DNA of 64,000 nt, taken from assembly GCA_041390145.1 (NCBI GenBank), contig JAWKQM010000006.1, positions 62,001 through 126,000 on the forward strand. The letters are read 5' to 3'. Positions 54,884 through 62,943 of this stretch are shown piece by piece. Below the pieces are notes generated by a model that saw only the letters and a program-made list of their open reading frames with translations, ran no database searches and was not told the DNA's origin. A program made the translations under genes and the position numbers. The stretch is from Gemmatimonadales bacterium. GTDB lineage: Bacteria; Gemmatimonadota; Gemmatimonadetes; Gemmatimonadales; GWC2-71-9. Positions within the stretch are counted from its first letter, which is position 1. Every line of letters begins with the position of its first letter.

Positions 54884-55812
54884 ATGAAACGCGACCGTGT
54901 CACCGAACAGAAAAAGCTGGGCCTCTGGGGCCGCCTCAAGCGGTTGGCGCTCACCGACGTGGGGCGATGGTCCGGGGCTTCAACGCCGCCGATCTCGAGT
55001 CGGTGGAGCGGCTGTTGCTGGAGGCCGACTTTGGCGTTCCCGCCACGATGGACCTCATGGCGGTGCTCGAAAATGGGGTCCGGCGAGGGACCTGGAAGAG
55101 CGAGGCCGACCTCAAGGAGGCGCTGGTCGACCGGATTGCGGAGCTGCTCGCCACCGCGGAGGGCTCGGGCGAGATCGCCCGGGCCGCGTCCGGCCCCACG
55201 GTCGTGCTTGTCATGGGGGTCAACGGCGTCGGCAAGACGACGACGGTGGCGAAGCTGGCGCATCGCCTCAAGGGGCAGGGACGGAAGGTCCTTTTGGGCG
55301 CCGCCGACACCTGGCGGGCCGGGGCCATTGCGCAGCTGGAGGTGTGGGCGGAACGACTCGACGTGCCGTGCGTGTCGGGCGCGCCCGGAGGGGATCCCGC
55401 CGCGGTGGCCTTCGACGCCGTCGAGGCGGCGGTAGCCCGCGGTGCCGACACCGTGCTGGTGGACACGGCCGGCCGGCTGCACACGCAGGAAGGGCTGATG
55501 GACGAACTGCGCAAGGTGGCACGCGTGGTCGGCCGGCGTGCCCCGGGCGCTCCTCACGAGTCGCTGCTCGTGCTCGACGGCACCGTCGGACAGAATGCGG
55601 TGCAGCAGGGCCGGCTCTTTGCCGAGGCCGTGCCGCTGACCGGGCTGATCATCACCAAGCTCGACGGCACCGCCAAGGGCGGGGCGGCGGTCGCGTTGCG
55701 ACGCGAGTTGGGCGTGCCGATCCGGTTCCTGGGCCGCGGGGAGGGCGTGGCGGACCTTGTCCCCTTCAATCCGCGAGACTTCGCCAGGCACCTCCTTGCC
55801 GACGAAGGGTAG
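54884..55812 (+). pseudogene. ftsY: Signal recognition particle receptor FtsY, split by a probable one-base frameshift
   Basis: FtsY docks SRP-ribosome complexes at the membrane. The frame from ATG 54884 begins with a typical FtsY N-terminus (KLGLWGRLKRLALTDVG) but then leaves the family. The rest of FtsY, from ADLESVERLLLEADFG through GVNGVGKTTTVAKLA, TWRAGAIAQL, VDTAGRLHT and ITKLDGTAKGG, is in a different frame that opens at 54967. Adding one G to the run GTGGGG near 54959-54964 joins them perfectly (DVGAMVRGFNAADLE). Either a sequencing error or a true mutation is possible. An internal ATG at 54967 would still yield 281 residues with most of the NG domain. Confidence 0.85.
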
Positions 55813-57883
55813 CGCCCCCTCCAGCCTCCGGCTCGACACGCCCGTCAAGTTCCTCAAGGGGGTCGGCGAGCGGCGCGCCGACGCCTTTGCGCGACTCGGT
55901 GTCGTGACCGCGCAGGATCTTCTCTGGCATCTCCCGCATCGATATCTCGACGCCTCGTCCGTCATTCCGGTGGCCCGCGCCCGGGTTGGGGATGAAGTCG
56001 CCTGTATCGGACGCGTCGTGGACAAGGGCGTGGTGCCGACCCGTAAGGGACTCCGGATCTTCCGCGCGGTGCTGCGCGATGCGTCGGGCGTTATCGAATG
56101 CGCGTGGCCAGGTCAGGCATTTCTCGATCGGACCATCGAGGTTGGGCAGACGTTGCTGGTCGCCGGTACCGTCCGCTTCTACCACGGCAGGCAGCTCGCT
56201 CCCTCCGAATTCCTGATCCTGGCGGATGAGGACGAGGCGATTGCGCCGGAAAGTGGCCGGGTGCTGCCGGTCTACCCCGCCACCGAGGGACTCAGCCACA
56301 AGATGATCCGCTCCCTCGTGGACCGGCATCTTGACCACCTCCTCCCGTTGGTGAAAGACGCGCTGCCGGCGTCCATCCGGTCGGAACTTGCCCTCCCCAC
56401 GCTGGTGGACGCGCTGCGCGACGTACACCGGCCCGCCACCGTGACGGACGCCGAGCGGGGCCGGAGGCGTCTCGCCTTCGATGAGTTGTTTGACTTGCAG
56501 CTGATGCTGGTGCGGGCCCGGACGCTCGCCAAGCGCCAGCGCAGCGGCATCGCCTTCGAGGTCAAGCGCGACCTCACGTCGGCGCTGAAGGCGGCGCTTC
56601 CCTACGAGCTGACGACCGACCAGAAGCAGGCCATTCGGGAAATCACGACGGACATGACCGCCCCGGAACGGATGCATCGCCTGCTGATGGGCGATGTCGG
56701 GACCGGGAAGACCGTCGTGGCGCTCTTTGCCATGCTCCTGGCGGTCGAGAACGACTTCCAGGCGGCGCTGATGGCGCCCACGGAGTTGTTGGCCGAGCAG
56801 CATGCGCGGACCCTCACCGAACTCCTGGCCCCGCTCGGCATCGTGCCGGAGCTGCTGCTGGGGAAGATGACGGCGGCCGCGAAGAAGGCGGCAAAGGCCC
56901 GGCTGGGGCAGGGTGGCGCGCGCATCGCGGTCGGGACGCACGCGCTGATGCAGGAGAGTGTAGCCTTTCGCCGGCTCGGCCTTGTGGTCATCGACGAACA
57001 GCACCGGTTCGGCGTGGAGCAGCGCGCCGCCCTGATCGGGAAGGGATCCTCCCCGGACGTCCTGCTGCTTTCCGCCACGCCGATCCCCCGGTCGCTGGCG
57101 CTCACCCTCTATGGCGACCTCGACCAGTCCCAGCTGCGGGAGCGGCCGCCGGGGAGAGGGACGGTCCGGACCACCATCCGCAGCGAACAGCATCGCGAAC
57201 GGGTCATGGCGTTCATCGAGGCTGAGTGCCGCGCGGGGCGGCAGGCGTATGTCGTCCTGCCGATCATCGACGAATCGGAAAAGGCGGATCTCCGTGCAGC
57301 CACCACGATGGCGGAGATGCTCGATGCACGGTGGCCTGACCTCGTGGTCGAGCTCGTGCACGGCCGCCTCAAGGCGGACGAGCGCGACCGGGTCATGCGC
57401 CGGTTTCGGGATGGCGCGGTGCAGGTGCTCGTCGCCACCACGGTCATTGAAGTGGGAATCGACGTGCCGAACGCCACCGTCATGGTGATCGAGCACCCGG
57501 AGCGGTTCGGGCTGGCGCAGTTGCACCAGCTGCGGGGCCGCATCGGGCGCGGTGCAGGGGACAGCCACTGTATCCTGCTGCCGGGTGGGCGGACGCCGGA
57601 CCGGTTGAAGGCGTTCGCGGCCACCAATGACGGGTTTGCGATCGCGGAGCTGGATCTCAAGGAGCGGGGGATGGGCGACCTGATCGGCGCGCGCCAGTCT
57701 GGCGGCATCGAGGTCCGGCACGCGCGGCTCCCCGAGGATACGGCCCTGCTGCAGCGCGCGCGTGAACTGGCGGGGCAAGTGCTGGCCGCCGACCCGATGC
57801 TCCAGCGGACCGTCAACCAGTCGATCCGGGCCCGTGCGCTGGCCCGCTTTCCGAGAGCGACGGAGTTGTTTCGCATCGGGTAG
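55796..57883 (+). CDS. recG: ATP-dependent DNA helicase RecG
   Basis: RecG remodels stalled replication forks and branched recombination intermediates. The protein of about 695 residues has an N-terminal wedge/OB domain (LDTPVKFLKGVGERRADAFARLG, residues 15-170). The SF2 motor has Walker A GDVGTGKTV, the DEQHR box VVIDEQHRFG, LLSATPIPRSL and the motif VI region QLRGRIGRG. The TTG at 55796 was chosen because it overlaps ftsY by only 17 bases; a longer TTG at 55757 is possible. Confidence 0.94.
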   Translation: MPTKGSAPSSLRLDTPVKFLKGVGERRADAFARLGVVTAQDLLWHLPHRYLDASSVIPVARARVGDEVACIGRVVDKGVVPTRKGLRIFRAVLRDASGVIECAWPGQAFLDRTIEVGQTLLVAGTVRFYHGRQLAPSEFLILADEDEAIAPESGRVLPVYPATEGLSHKMIRSLVDRHLDHLLPLVKDALPASIRSELALPTLVDALRDVHRPATVTDAERGRRRLAFDELFDLQLMLVRARTLAKRQRSGIAFEVKRDLTSALKAALPYELTTDQKQAIREITTDMTAPERMHRLLMGDVGTGKTVVALFAMLLAVENDFQAALMAPTELLAEQHARTLTELLAPLGIVPELLLGKMTAAAKKAAKARLGQGGARIAVGTHALMQESVAFRRLGLVVIDEQHRFGVEQRAALIGKGSSPDVLLLSATPIPRSLALTLYGDLDQSQLRERPPGRGTVRTTIRSEQHRERVMAFIEAECRAGRQAYVVLPIIDESEKADLRAATTMAEMLDARWPDLVVELVHGRLKADERDRVMRRFRDGAVQVLVATTVIEVGIDVPNATVMVIEHPERFGLAQLHQLRGRIGRGAGDSHCILLPGGRTPDRLKAFAATNDGFAIAELDLKERGMGDLIGARQSGGIEVRHARLPEDTALLQRARELAGQVLAADPMLQRTVNQSIRARALARFPRATELFRIG

Positions 57884-57895
57884 GGGGTGTACAAT
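57866..57895 (+). promoter_or_regulatory. Promoter for asnS
   Basis: TTGTTT (57866-57871), an 18-base spacer and TACAAT (57890-57895) straddle the recG stop. The transcript would start near 57902 and have a leader of about 28 bases. Confidence 0.5.
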
Positions 57896-57930
57896 CCTAC
57901 CCTCAACGACCCTTACTGCAGCAGAGCCCC

Positions 57931-59226
57931 ATGCCATACGTCAGAATCAACGAACTGGATCGCCACGTCGGTCAGTCTGTCACCGTCCGCGGATGGGTCG
58001 CCACGACCCGATCCAGCGGCAAGATCGCCTTCGTGGTGCTCCGCGACGGTTCCGGGTACCTGCAGACGGTCTTCTCGAAGCGCGAGGTCCCGGAGGCCAC
58101 CTGGCTCCGGCTCTCCGAACTCACCCAGGAAGCCTCGATCGCGGTGACTGGCGAGGTGCGGGCGGATGCGCGCGCGCCCGGTGGCCATGAGCTCACGGCA
58201 ACCGAGGTGGAGATCCTCGGTACCAGCCCGGATTATCCCATCTCGCCCAAGGAGCATGGGAGCAGCTTCCTCTTCGAACACCGGCACCTCTGGCTGCGCA
58301 GCCGTCGCCAGGTGGCCATCGCCAAGGTGCGCAATGAGGTGGTGCAGGGCATCCGGGACTTCTTCTACGACCGCGATTTTGTGCTGGTGGACACGCCGAT
58401 TCTCACCGGATCGATCGGCGAGGAGGCGGGCAACCTCTTCAGCACCGATTACTTCGACCTGGGCAAAGCGTACCTCGCGCAGACGGGCCAGCTCTACGTC
58501 GAGGCGGCGGCCGCCGCACTCGGCAAGGTGTACTGCTTCGGTCCGACCTTCCGGGCGGAGAAGTCGAAGACGCGGCGCCACCTGACCGAGTTCTGGATGG
58601 TGGAGCCGGAGGTCGCGTGGAACGACTCCGACGCCAACATGACCCTACAGGAGGAGTTCATCTCCGCCGTGGTGGCGCGCGTGCTGGACCGCCGGAAGGA
58701 AGAATTGAAGGAGCTCGAGCGTGACACGGCGCCGCTTGAGCGGGTGACCGGCCCCTTTCCGCGCATCAGCTACACCGATGCCGTGGCAAAGCTGCAGGGG
58801 CTCGGCTCCGACATCACGTGGGGGAAGGACCTCGGGGGAGACGACGAGACGCTGCTGGCGAAGGAGTACGACCGGCCTGTATTCGTCTTCAACTACCCCA
58901 AAGAGGTCAAGGCCTTCTACATGAAGGAGAACCCCGACGACCCCCGGACGGTGCTGAACAACGACTGCCTGGCCCCCGAGGGGTACGGGGAGATCATCGG
59001 CGGTTCACAACGCGAGGATGATCACGATCGGTTGCTGGCCAGGATCCTCGCCCAGGGGCTCGACCCCGAGGCGTATCGCTGGTATCTCGACCTGCGAAAG
59101 TACGGGACCTTTGTGCACAGCGGTTTCGGCCTCGGCGTCGAGCGCACCATCGCCTGGATCTGCGGCAACCCGCACATCAGGGAGTCGATCGCGTTCCCGA
59201 GGCAGATTCACCGGCTCTACCCCTAG
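57931..59226 (+). CDS. asnS: Asparaginyl-tRNA synthetase
   Basis: This class IIb synthetase charges tRNA-Asn directly. The 431-residue protein has an N-terminal OB anticodon-binding domain (VTVRGWVATTRSSGKIAFVVL), motif 2 FRAEKSKTRRHLTEFWM and motif 3 GFGLGVERTIAW. Features such as MVEPEVAW and NNDCLAPEGYGEIIGG place it with AsnRS rather than AspRS. Having AsnRS means asparaginylation does not require the GatCAB route. Its stop codon is shared, as CTAG, with that of mazG on the other strand. Confidence 0.95.
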   Translation: MPYVRINELDRHVGQSVTVRGWVATTRSSGKIAFVVLRDGSGYLQTVFSKREVPEATWLRLSELTQEASIAVTGEVRADARAPGGHELTATEVEILGTSPDYPISPKEHGSSFLFEHRHLWLRSRRQVAIAKVRNEVVQGIRDFFYDRDFVLVDTPILTGSIGEEAGNLFSTDYFDLGKAYLAQTGQLYVEAAAAALGKVYCFGPTFRAEKSKTRRHLTEFWMVEPEVAWNDSDANMTLQEEFISAVVARVLDRRKEELKELERDTAPLERVTGPFPRISYTDAVAKLQGLGSDITWGKDLGGDDETLLAKEYDRPVFVFNYPKEVKAFYMKENPDDPRTVLNNDCLAPEGYGEIIGGSQREDDHDRLLARILAQGLDPEAYRWYLDLRKYGTFVHSGFGLGVERTIAWICGNPHIRESIAFPRQIHRLYP

Positions 59227-60020
59227 CGCGACTTCACCTCGTCCCAGAGCTCGTCCAGTTTTGTCAGCCCCGCCGAGTGGAGATCGATTCCCCGCTCGGC
59301 GGCAAGCCGTTCTACCCCCCGGAAGCGCTCGATGAACTTCCGGTTGGCCCTGTCGAGTGCGACACCGGGTGCCACGCCCGCCTTCCGTGACAGGTTCACC
59401 ACCGCAAAAAGCAGGTCCCCAATCTCCTCGATCAACTCCGGCGACGCAGCCTGCTCAGCAGTGTGCTCCACATACGGCCCCGCTGCCTCGCTGCCCCGCT
59501 GCCCAGCCGCGGGAAGTTGTTCCACAACTTCCGCGATCTCCTCGCGCACCTTTTCCAGCGGCCCCTGTACGTCGTCCCAGTCGAACCCGACGGATGCCGC
59601 TCGTTCCTGCAGCCGGAATGCGTGGAGCAGGGGAGGAAGCGTCGGGGGAAGGCCCTCGAGGGTGCCACGGGGGCGCTCCTGCCGCTTCAGCTGCTCCCAG
59701 GGCTGCGCGGGGCCCAGATCGAAGAGGTGCGGGTGCCGACGCTGCATCTTGGCGACCAGGTCATCCGCCACCTGCTTGGCGGTAAACTCGCCGAGCTCCT
59801 CGGCCAGGACGAGTTGCCAGGCGAGATGAAGGAGAAAGTCCCCCATCTCATCGCGTAACAGCGCCGGGTCACCGGAGCCGATGGCCTGATCGACTTCCAG
59901 CACCTCCTCGACCAGGTAGGGCCGCAGCGTCTCCCGGGTTTGCGCACGGTCCCAGGGGCACCGGACACGCAGATCCCTGACCATCTCCATGGCACGTCCA
60001 AGCGCTGAATTCTCTTGCAT
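59223..60020 (-). CDS. mazG: Nucleoside triphosphate pyrophosphohydrolase MazG
   Basis: MazG hydrolyses NTPs to NMP and pyrophosphate, a house-cleaning role linked to stress. The 265-residue protein has two MazG modules: the first with PWDRAQT, YLVEEVLEV and RDEMGDFLLHL, the second with EKVREEIAEVVEQ and EEIGDLLFAVVN. A stretch of about 25 residues with AAGQRGSEAAGPY separates the EExxE and ExxD halves of the second module and looks like an insertion. GGAGG lies five bases before the ATG. It is the only well-supported minus-strand gene in the window and is divergent from alr. Confidence 0.93.
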   Translation of the reverse strand: MQENSALGRAMEMVRDLRVRCPWDRAQTRETLRPYLVEEVLEVDQAIGSGDPALLRDEMGDFLLHLAWQLVLAEELGEFTAKQVADDLVAKMQRRHPHLFDLGPAQPWEQLKRQERPRGTLEGLPPTLPPLLHAFRLQERAASVGFDWDDVQGPLEKVREEIAEVVEQLPAAGQRGSEAAGPYVEHTAEQAASPELIEEIGDLLFAVVNLSRKAGVAPGVALDRANRKFIERFRGVERLAAERGIDLHSAGLTKLDELWDEVKSR

Positions 60021-60068
60021 TTATCCTCCGTGAACGGTATCATACCCGCCGTCTCGTGAGCGCGTCAA
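60015..60068. promoter_or_regulatory. Bidirectional promoter between mazG and alr
   Basis: The palindrome GGTATCATACC (60036-60046) gives a -10 on each strand: TATCAT forward, TATGAT reverse. Forward: TTGCAT (60015-60020) at 17 bases. Reverse: TTGACG (complement of 60063-60068) at 19 bases. The intergenic gap is only 35 bases. Confidence 0.5.
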
Positions 60069-61138
60069 ACCCTATCCCGCCAGCCCGTGCCTGGGCCGAT
60101 ATCGACCTTGGCGCCCTCGTCGCCAACGCCCGGACCGTGCTCTCGGTCTCCGGCTCCCGACTCCTCCCCATGGTCAAGGCCAACGCCTACGGCATCGGCG
60201 CCGCAGCGGCGACGCATGCCCTCGAGGCGGTCGACCCATGGGGCTACGGTGTCGTGACCCCGGAGGAAGGGTTGGCGCTTCGCCGGGAGGGGATTCGTCG
60301 GCCGATCGTCGTGTTCGGGCCGCTGTCGCCCGAGGGGATGGACCACTGTCTCCGCGGCGACTTGCGCCCGGTCATCGGCGACCTGGAGCAGCTGCGACGC
60401 TGGCTGGCCGCAGGCGATCGGCCGTTCCATGTGGAAATCGACACCGGCATGAGCCGGCTCGGATTTTCCTGGAACGATCGTCATCTCCTCGGGGAGGCTG
60501 GGTCGCTCCTCGAGAAGGCGTCGGGATGGGAAGGTGTATTCACCCACTTCCATTCGGCCGACACCGACCTGGATTCAGCGGGTGGCCAGTGGGACCGGCT
60601 GCAGGCGGTGATTGCGGCGTTCCCGCGGCGCCCGCCGCTGGTTCATGCGGCCAACAGCGCCGCGGCCATGCAGGGACATCGCTTCGCGGGCGATCTGATT
60701 CGGCCAGGCATCTTCCTCTACGGTGGCGTGGCCGGGATGGCGTCGCCCGAGGTCGTCGTGCGGTTTCGCGCGCCGGTTGTGTCGAGTCGGCGGGTCGCGG
60801 CGGGGGAATCGGTCAGCTACGGTGCGACGTGGCGCGCTGGGTCCGACGTCAATATCGTCACGCTCGGGGCCGGTTACGCGGACGGCCTGCCGCGGTCGCT
60901 GAGCGGCGTGGGGAAGGTGGAGCTCGGCGGCATCCTCCGCCCGATCGTCGGGCGGGTGACCATGGACTTCACGATGGTCGATGTGGGCGACGCCGAGGTT
61001 CCGGTCGGAGCGGTCGCCACCATCTTCGGCAGCGCCCCGTCGCTCGACGCACAGGCGTCGGCGGCCGGGACGATCAGCTATGCACTGTTGACGGGGCTTG
61101 GGCCTCGGGTGATCCGTCGCTATTCGGAGGGAGTATGA
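60056..61138 (+). CDS. alr: Alanine racemase
   Basis: Alr makes D-alanine for peptidoglycan from L-alanine using PLP. The 360-residue fold-type III enzyme has the PLP lysine in MVKANAYGIGA, the TGMSRLGF substrate segment, the FTHFHSAD block, and the C-terminal catalytic tyrosine in SVSYGATWRA. The protein begins at GTG 60056. It feeds MurF via D-Ala-D-Ala ligase, which is not in this window. It overlaps the DUF1844 gene as ATGA. Confidence 0.94.
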   Translation: MSASNPIPPARAWADIDLGALVANARTVLSVSGSRLLPMVKANAYGIGAAAATHALEAVDPWGYGVVTPEEGLALRREGIRRPIVVFGPLSPEGMDHCLRGDLRPVIGDLEQLRRWLAAGDRPFHVEIDTGMSRLGFSWNDRHLLGEAGSLLEKASGWEGVFTHFHSADTDLDSAGGQWDRLQAVIAAFPRRPPLVHAANSAAAMQGHRFAGDLIRPGIFLYGGVAGMASPEVVVRFRAPVVSSRRVAAGESVSYGATWRAGSDVNIVTLGAGYADGLPRSLSGVGKVELGGILRPIVGRVTMDFTMVDVGDAEVPVGAVATIFGSAPSLDAQASAAGTISYALLTGLGPRVIRRYSEGV

Positions 61139-61389
61139 ACCAGCATTTCATGTCGCTCGTGCTCGGGTTGGCCCAGCAGGCGGAGGGAGCCTTGGCGGGC
61201 AACTTGCCGCCCGGTGCGGAAGGGCTGAGCCCGGCCGACGCCCGACAGGTGGGACAGGCGTTGATCGATACGCTCGGCATGCTGCAGGAAAAGACCGCAG
61301 GGCAGCTCGAGCCGGACGAGAAGAAGCTGCTCGACGAGGTCGTCACCGCGCTTCGCTTCCGGTTTGTGCAGGGGACTGCCAAACCATGA
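61135..61389 (+). CDS. DUF1844-family small protein
   Basis: This 84-residue protein opens with FMSLVLGLAQQAEGALAG and has a helical second half (ARQVGQALIDTLGMLQEKTAG). The pattern fits DUF1844, short cytoplasmic proteins of unknown function found in Gemmatimonadota, Deltaproteobacteria and others. It is coupled to alr (ATGA) and deoB (ATGA), so it is co-translated with both. Confidence 0.8.
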   Translation: MNQHFMSLVLGLAQQAEGALAGNLPPGAEGLSPADARQVGQALIDTLGMLQEKTAGQLEPDEKKLLDEVVTALRFRFVQGTAKP

Positions 61390-62555
61390 GCCGGCGGGCA
61401 GTGATCATTGTGCTGGACGGTCTGGGGATCGGACCGGCGCACGACACCGCCACCTATGGCGACACCGGGAGCGACACGCTCGGCAACACGCTCCGGAGTG
61501 TCGGAGGGCTCTCGCTCCCGAATCTCGAAGCATTCGGGCTCGGCTGCTGCGCTCCGCTGCCCGGGATCGCGGAGGTGACCGCACCGTCGGCTGCGTACGG
61601 AACCTGCCAGCCTGCCGGCGCGGGCAAAGACTCGACGACGGGGCACTGGGAACTCTGTGGATTGACGCTTGAGCGGCCCTTCCCGACGTATCCAGATGGA
61701 TTCCCGGACGAGGTCATCGCGGAGTTCTCGCGCCGCACGGGGCGAGGGGTGCTGGGGAACGTGGCGGCATCGGGGACCGCGATCCTCGATCGGCTGGGTG
61801 AGGAGCACCAGCGGACCGGCTCGTGGATCGTCTACACGTCGGCGGACAGCGTCTTCCAGGTGGCGGCGCATGAGCAGGTGGTGCCGCTGGAGGAGTTGTA
61901 CAAGGCCTGTGCGGAGGCGCGCGACATCCTGCAGCCCCCGCATGGCGTCTCCCGCGTCATCGCGCGGCCCTTCCTCGGGGCGCCCGGCGCCTGGACCCGC
62001 ACCTCCCACCGGAAGGACATCAGCCTGCCGCCGCCGGGCCCCACGCTGCTCGACCGGCTGGCCGAGCGGCATATTCCGAGGCTCGGCATCGGGAAGGTGG
62101 ACGATCTCTTCGCGAGCCGGAACATTGCCAGCGTGCACGCGGCCACCAACGCCGAGGGCTACCACCTGATCGGCTCCGCCCTGCAGACGGCCAGGCGGGG
62201 GCTCATCTTCGCGAACATTCTCGAGTTCGACCAGTCGTGGGGCCACCGGAACGACGTACCGGGATTCGCCGGCGGGCTCCGGGAACTCGATCGGGCACTG
62301 CCGGGACTTCTGGCAGGGGTGCGGGAGGAGGACCTCGTTATCTTTACCGCGGACCACGGGAACGACCCGACCACCCCGTCCACCGACCATTCGCGTGAAC
62401 GGGTGCCGCTGCTTGTGTATGGTCCCCGGGTGCGGCCGGTCCCGCTCGGTGAACGGTCGACGTTTGCGGACATCGGGCAGACCGTCGCCGAGTTCCTCGG
62501 CGCCGCGCCGCTCGAGTCGGGGCGCTCGTTCCTCGGGGAGATCTGGAATGCCTGA
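61386..62555 (+). CDS. deoB: Phosphopentomutase
   Basis: DeoB interconverts ribose or deoxyribose 1- and 5-phosphates in nucleoside catabolism. The 389-residue alkaline-phosphatase-superfamily protein has metal-binding VLDGLGIGPAHD, the catalytic threonine region GKDSTTGHWE, ADSVFQVAAHE, and the C-terminal TADHGNDPTTPSTDHSRE block. It overlaps cdd by eight bases, making a small pyrimidine and deoxynucleoside salvage unit. Confidence 0.95.
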   Translation: MSRRAVIIVLDGLGIGPAHDTATYGDTGSDTLGNTLRSVGGLSLPNLEAFGLGCCAPLPGIAEVTAPSAAYGTCQPAGAGKDSTTGHWELCGLTLERPFPTYPDGFPDEVIAEFSRRTGRGVLGNVAASGTAILDRLGEEHQRTGSWIVYTSADSVFQVAAHEQVVPLEELYKACAEARDILQPPHGVSRVIARPFLGAPGAWTRTSHRKDISLPPPGPTLLDRLAERHIPRLGIGKVDDLFASRNIASVHAATNAEGYHLIGSALQTARRGLIFANILEFDQSWGHRNDVPGFAGGLRELDRALPGLLAGVREEDLVIFTADHGNDPTTPSTDHSRERVPLLVYGPRVRPVPLGERSTFADIGQTVAEFLGAAPLESGRSFLGEIWNA

Positions 62556-62943
62556 CGATGTGCTGCTCGAGGCGGCTCGTGCCGTCCAGCTCCATGCCTA
62601 CGCGCCCTACTCCGGCTTTCGGGTGGGGGCCGCGCTCGAGGGGATGGATGGCCAGGTGTTTGTCGGTTGCAACGTGGAGAGCGCTTCGTTCGGGCTGACC
62701 ATCTGCGCGGAGCGGTCGGCGCTGGTCGCCGCCGTCGCGGCGGGTCACAGGGCATTCCGCCGGATCGTCGTGATCAGCGACAGCGACCCTCCGGCCTCGC
62801 CCTGTGGCGCCTGCCGCCAGATGCTGGCCGAGTTCGGGTTGGACCTCCGTGTGGACGCGGTCGGGCCAGGGCGGGCACAGACCTGGACGCTGGCCGAACT
62901 GCTGCCTGACGCATTTACCTCGCACCGTCTTGAGGCACCTTGA
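62548..62943 (+). CDS. cdd: Cytidine deaminase
   Basis: Cdd deaminates cytidine and deoxycytidine to uridines. The 131-residue tetrameric-type enzyme has the start YAPYSGFRVGAAL, the zinc motif CAERSAL with the catalytic glutamate, and PCGACRQML with the other two cysteine ligands. The ATG at 62548 is used because the longer frame has no homology. It works downstream of nucleoside uptake and pairs with deoB. Confidence 0.94.
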   Translation: MPDDVLLEAARAVQLHAYAPYSGFRVGAALEGMDGQVFVGCNVESASFGLTICAERSALVAAVAAGHRAFRRIVVISDSDPPASPCGACRQMLAEFGLDLRVDAVGPGRAQTWTLAELLPDAFTSHRLEAP

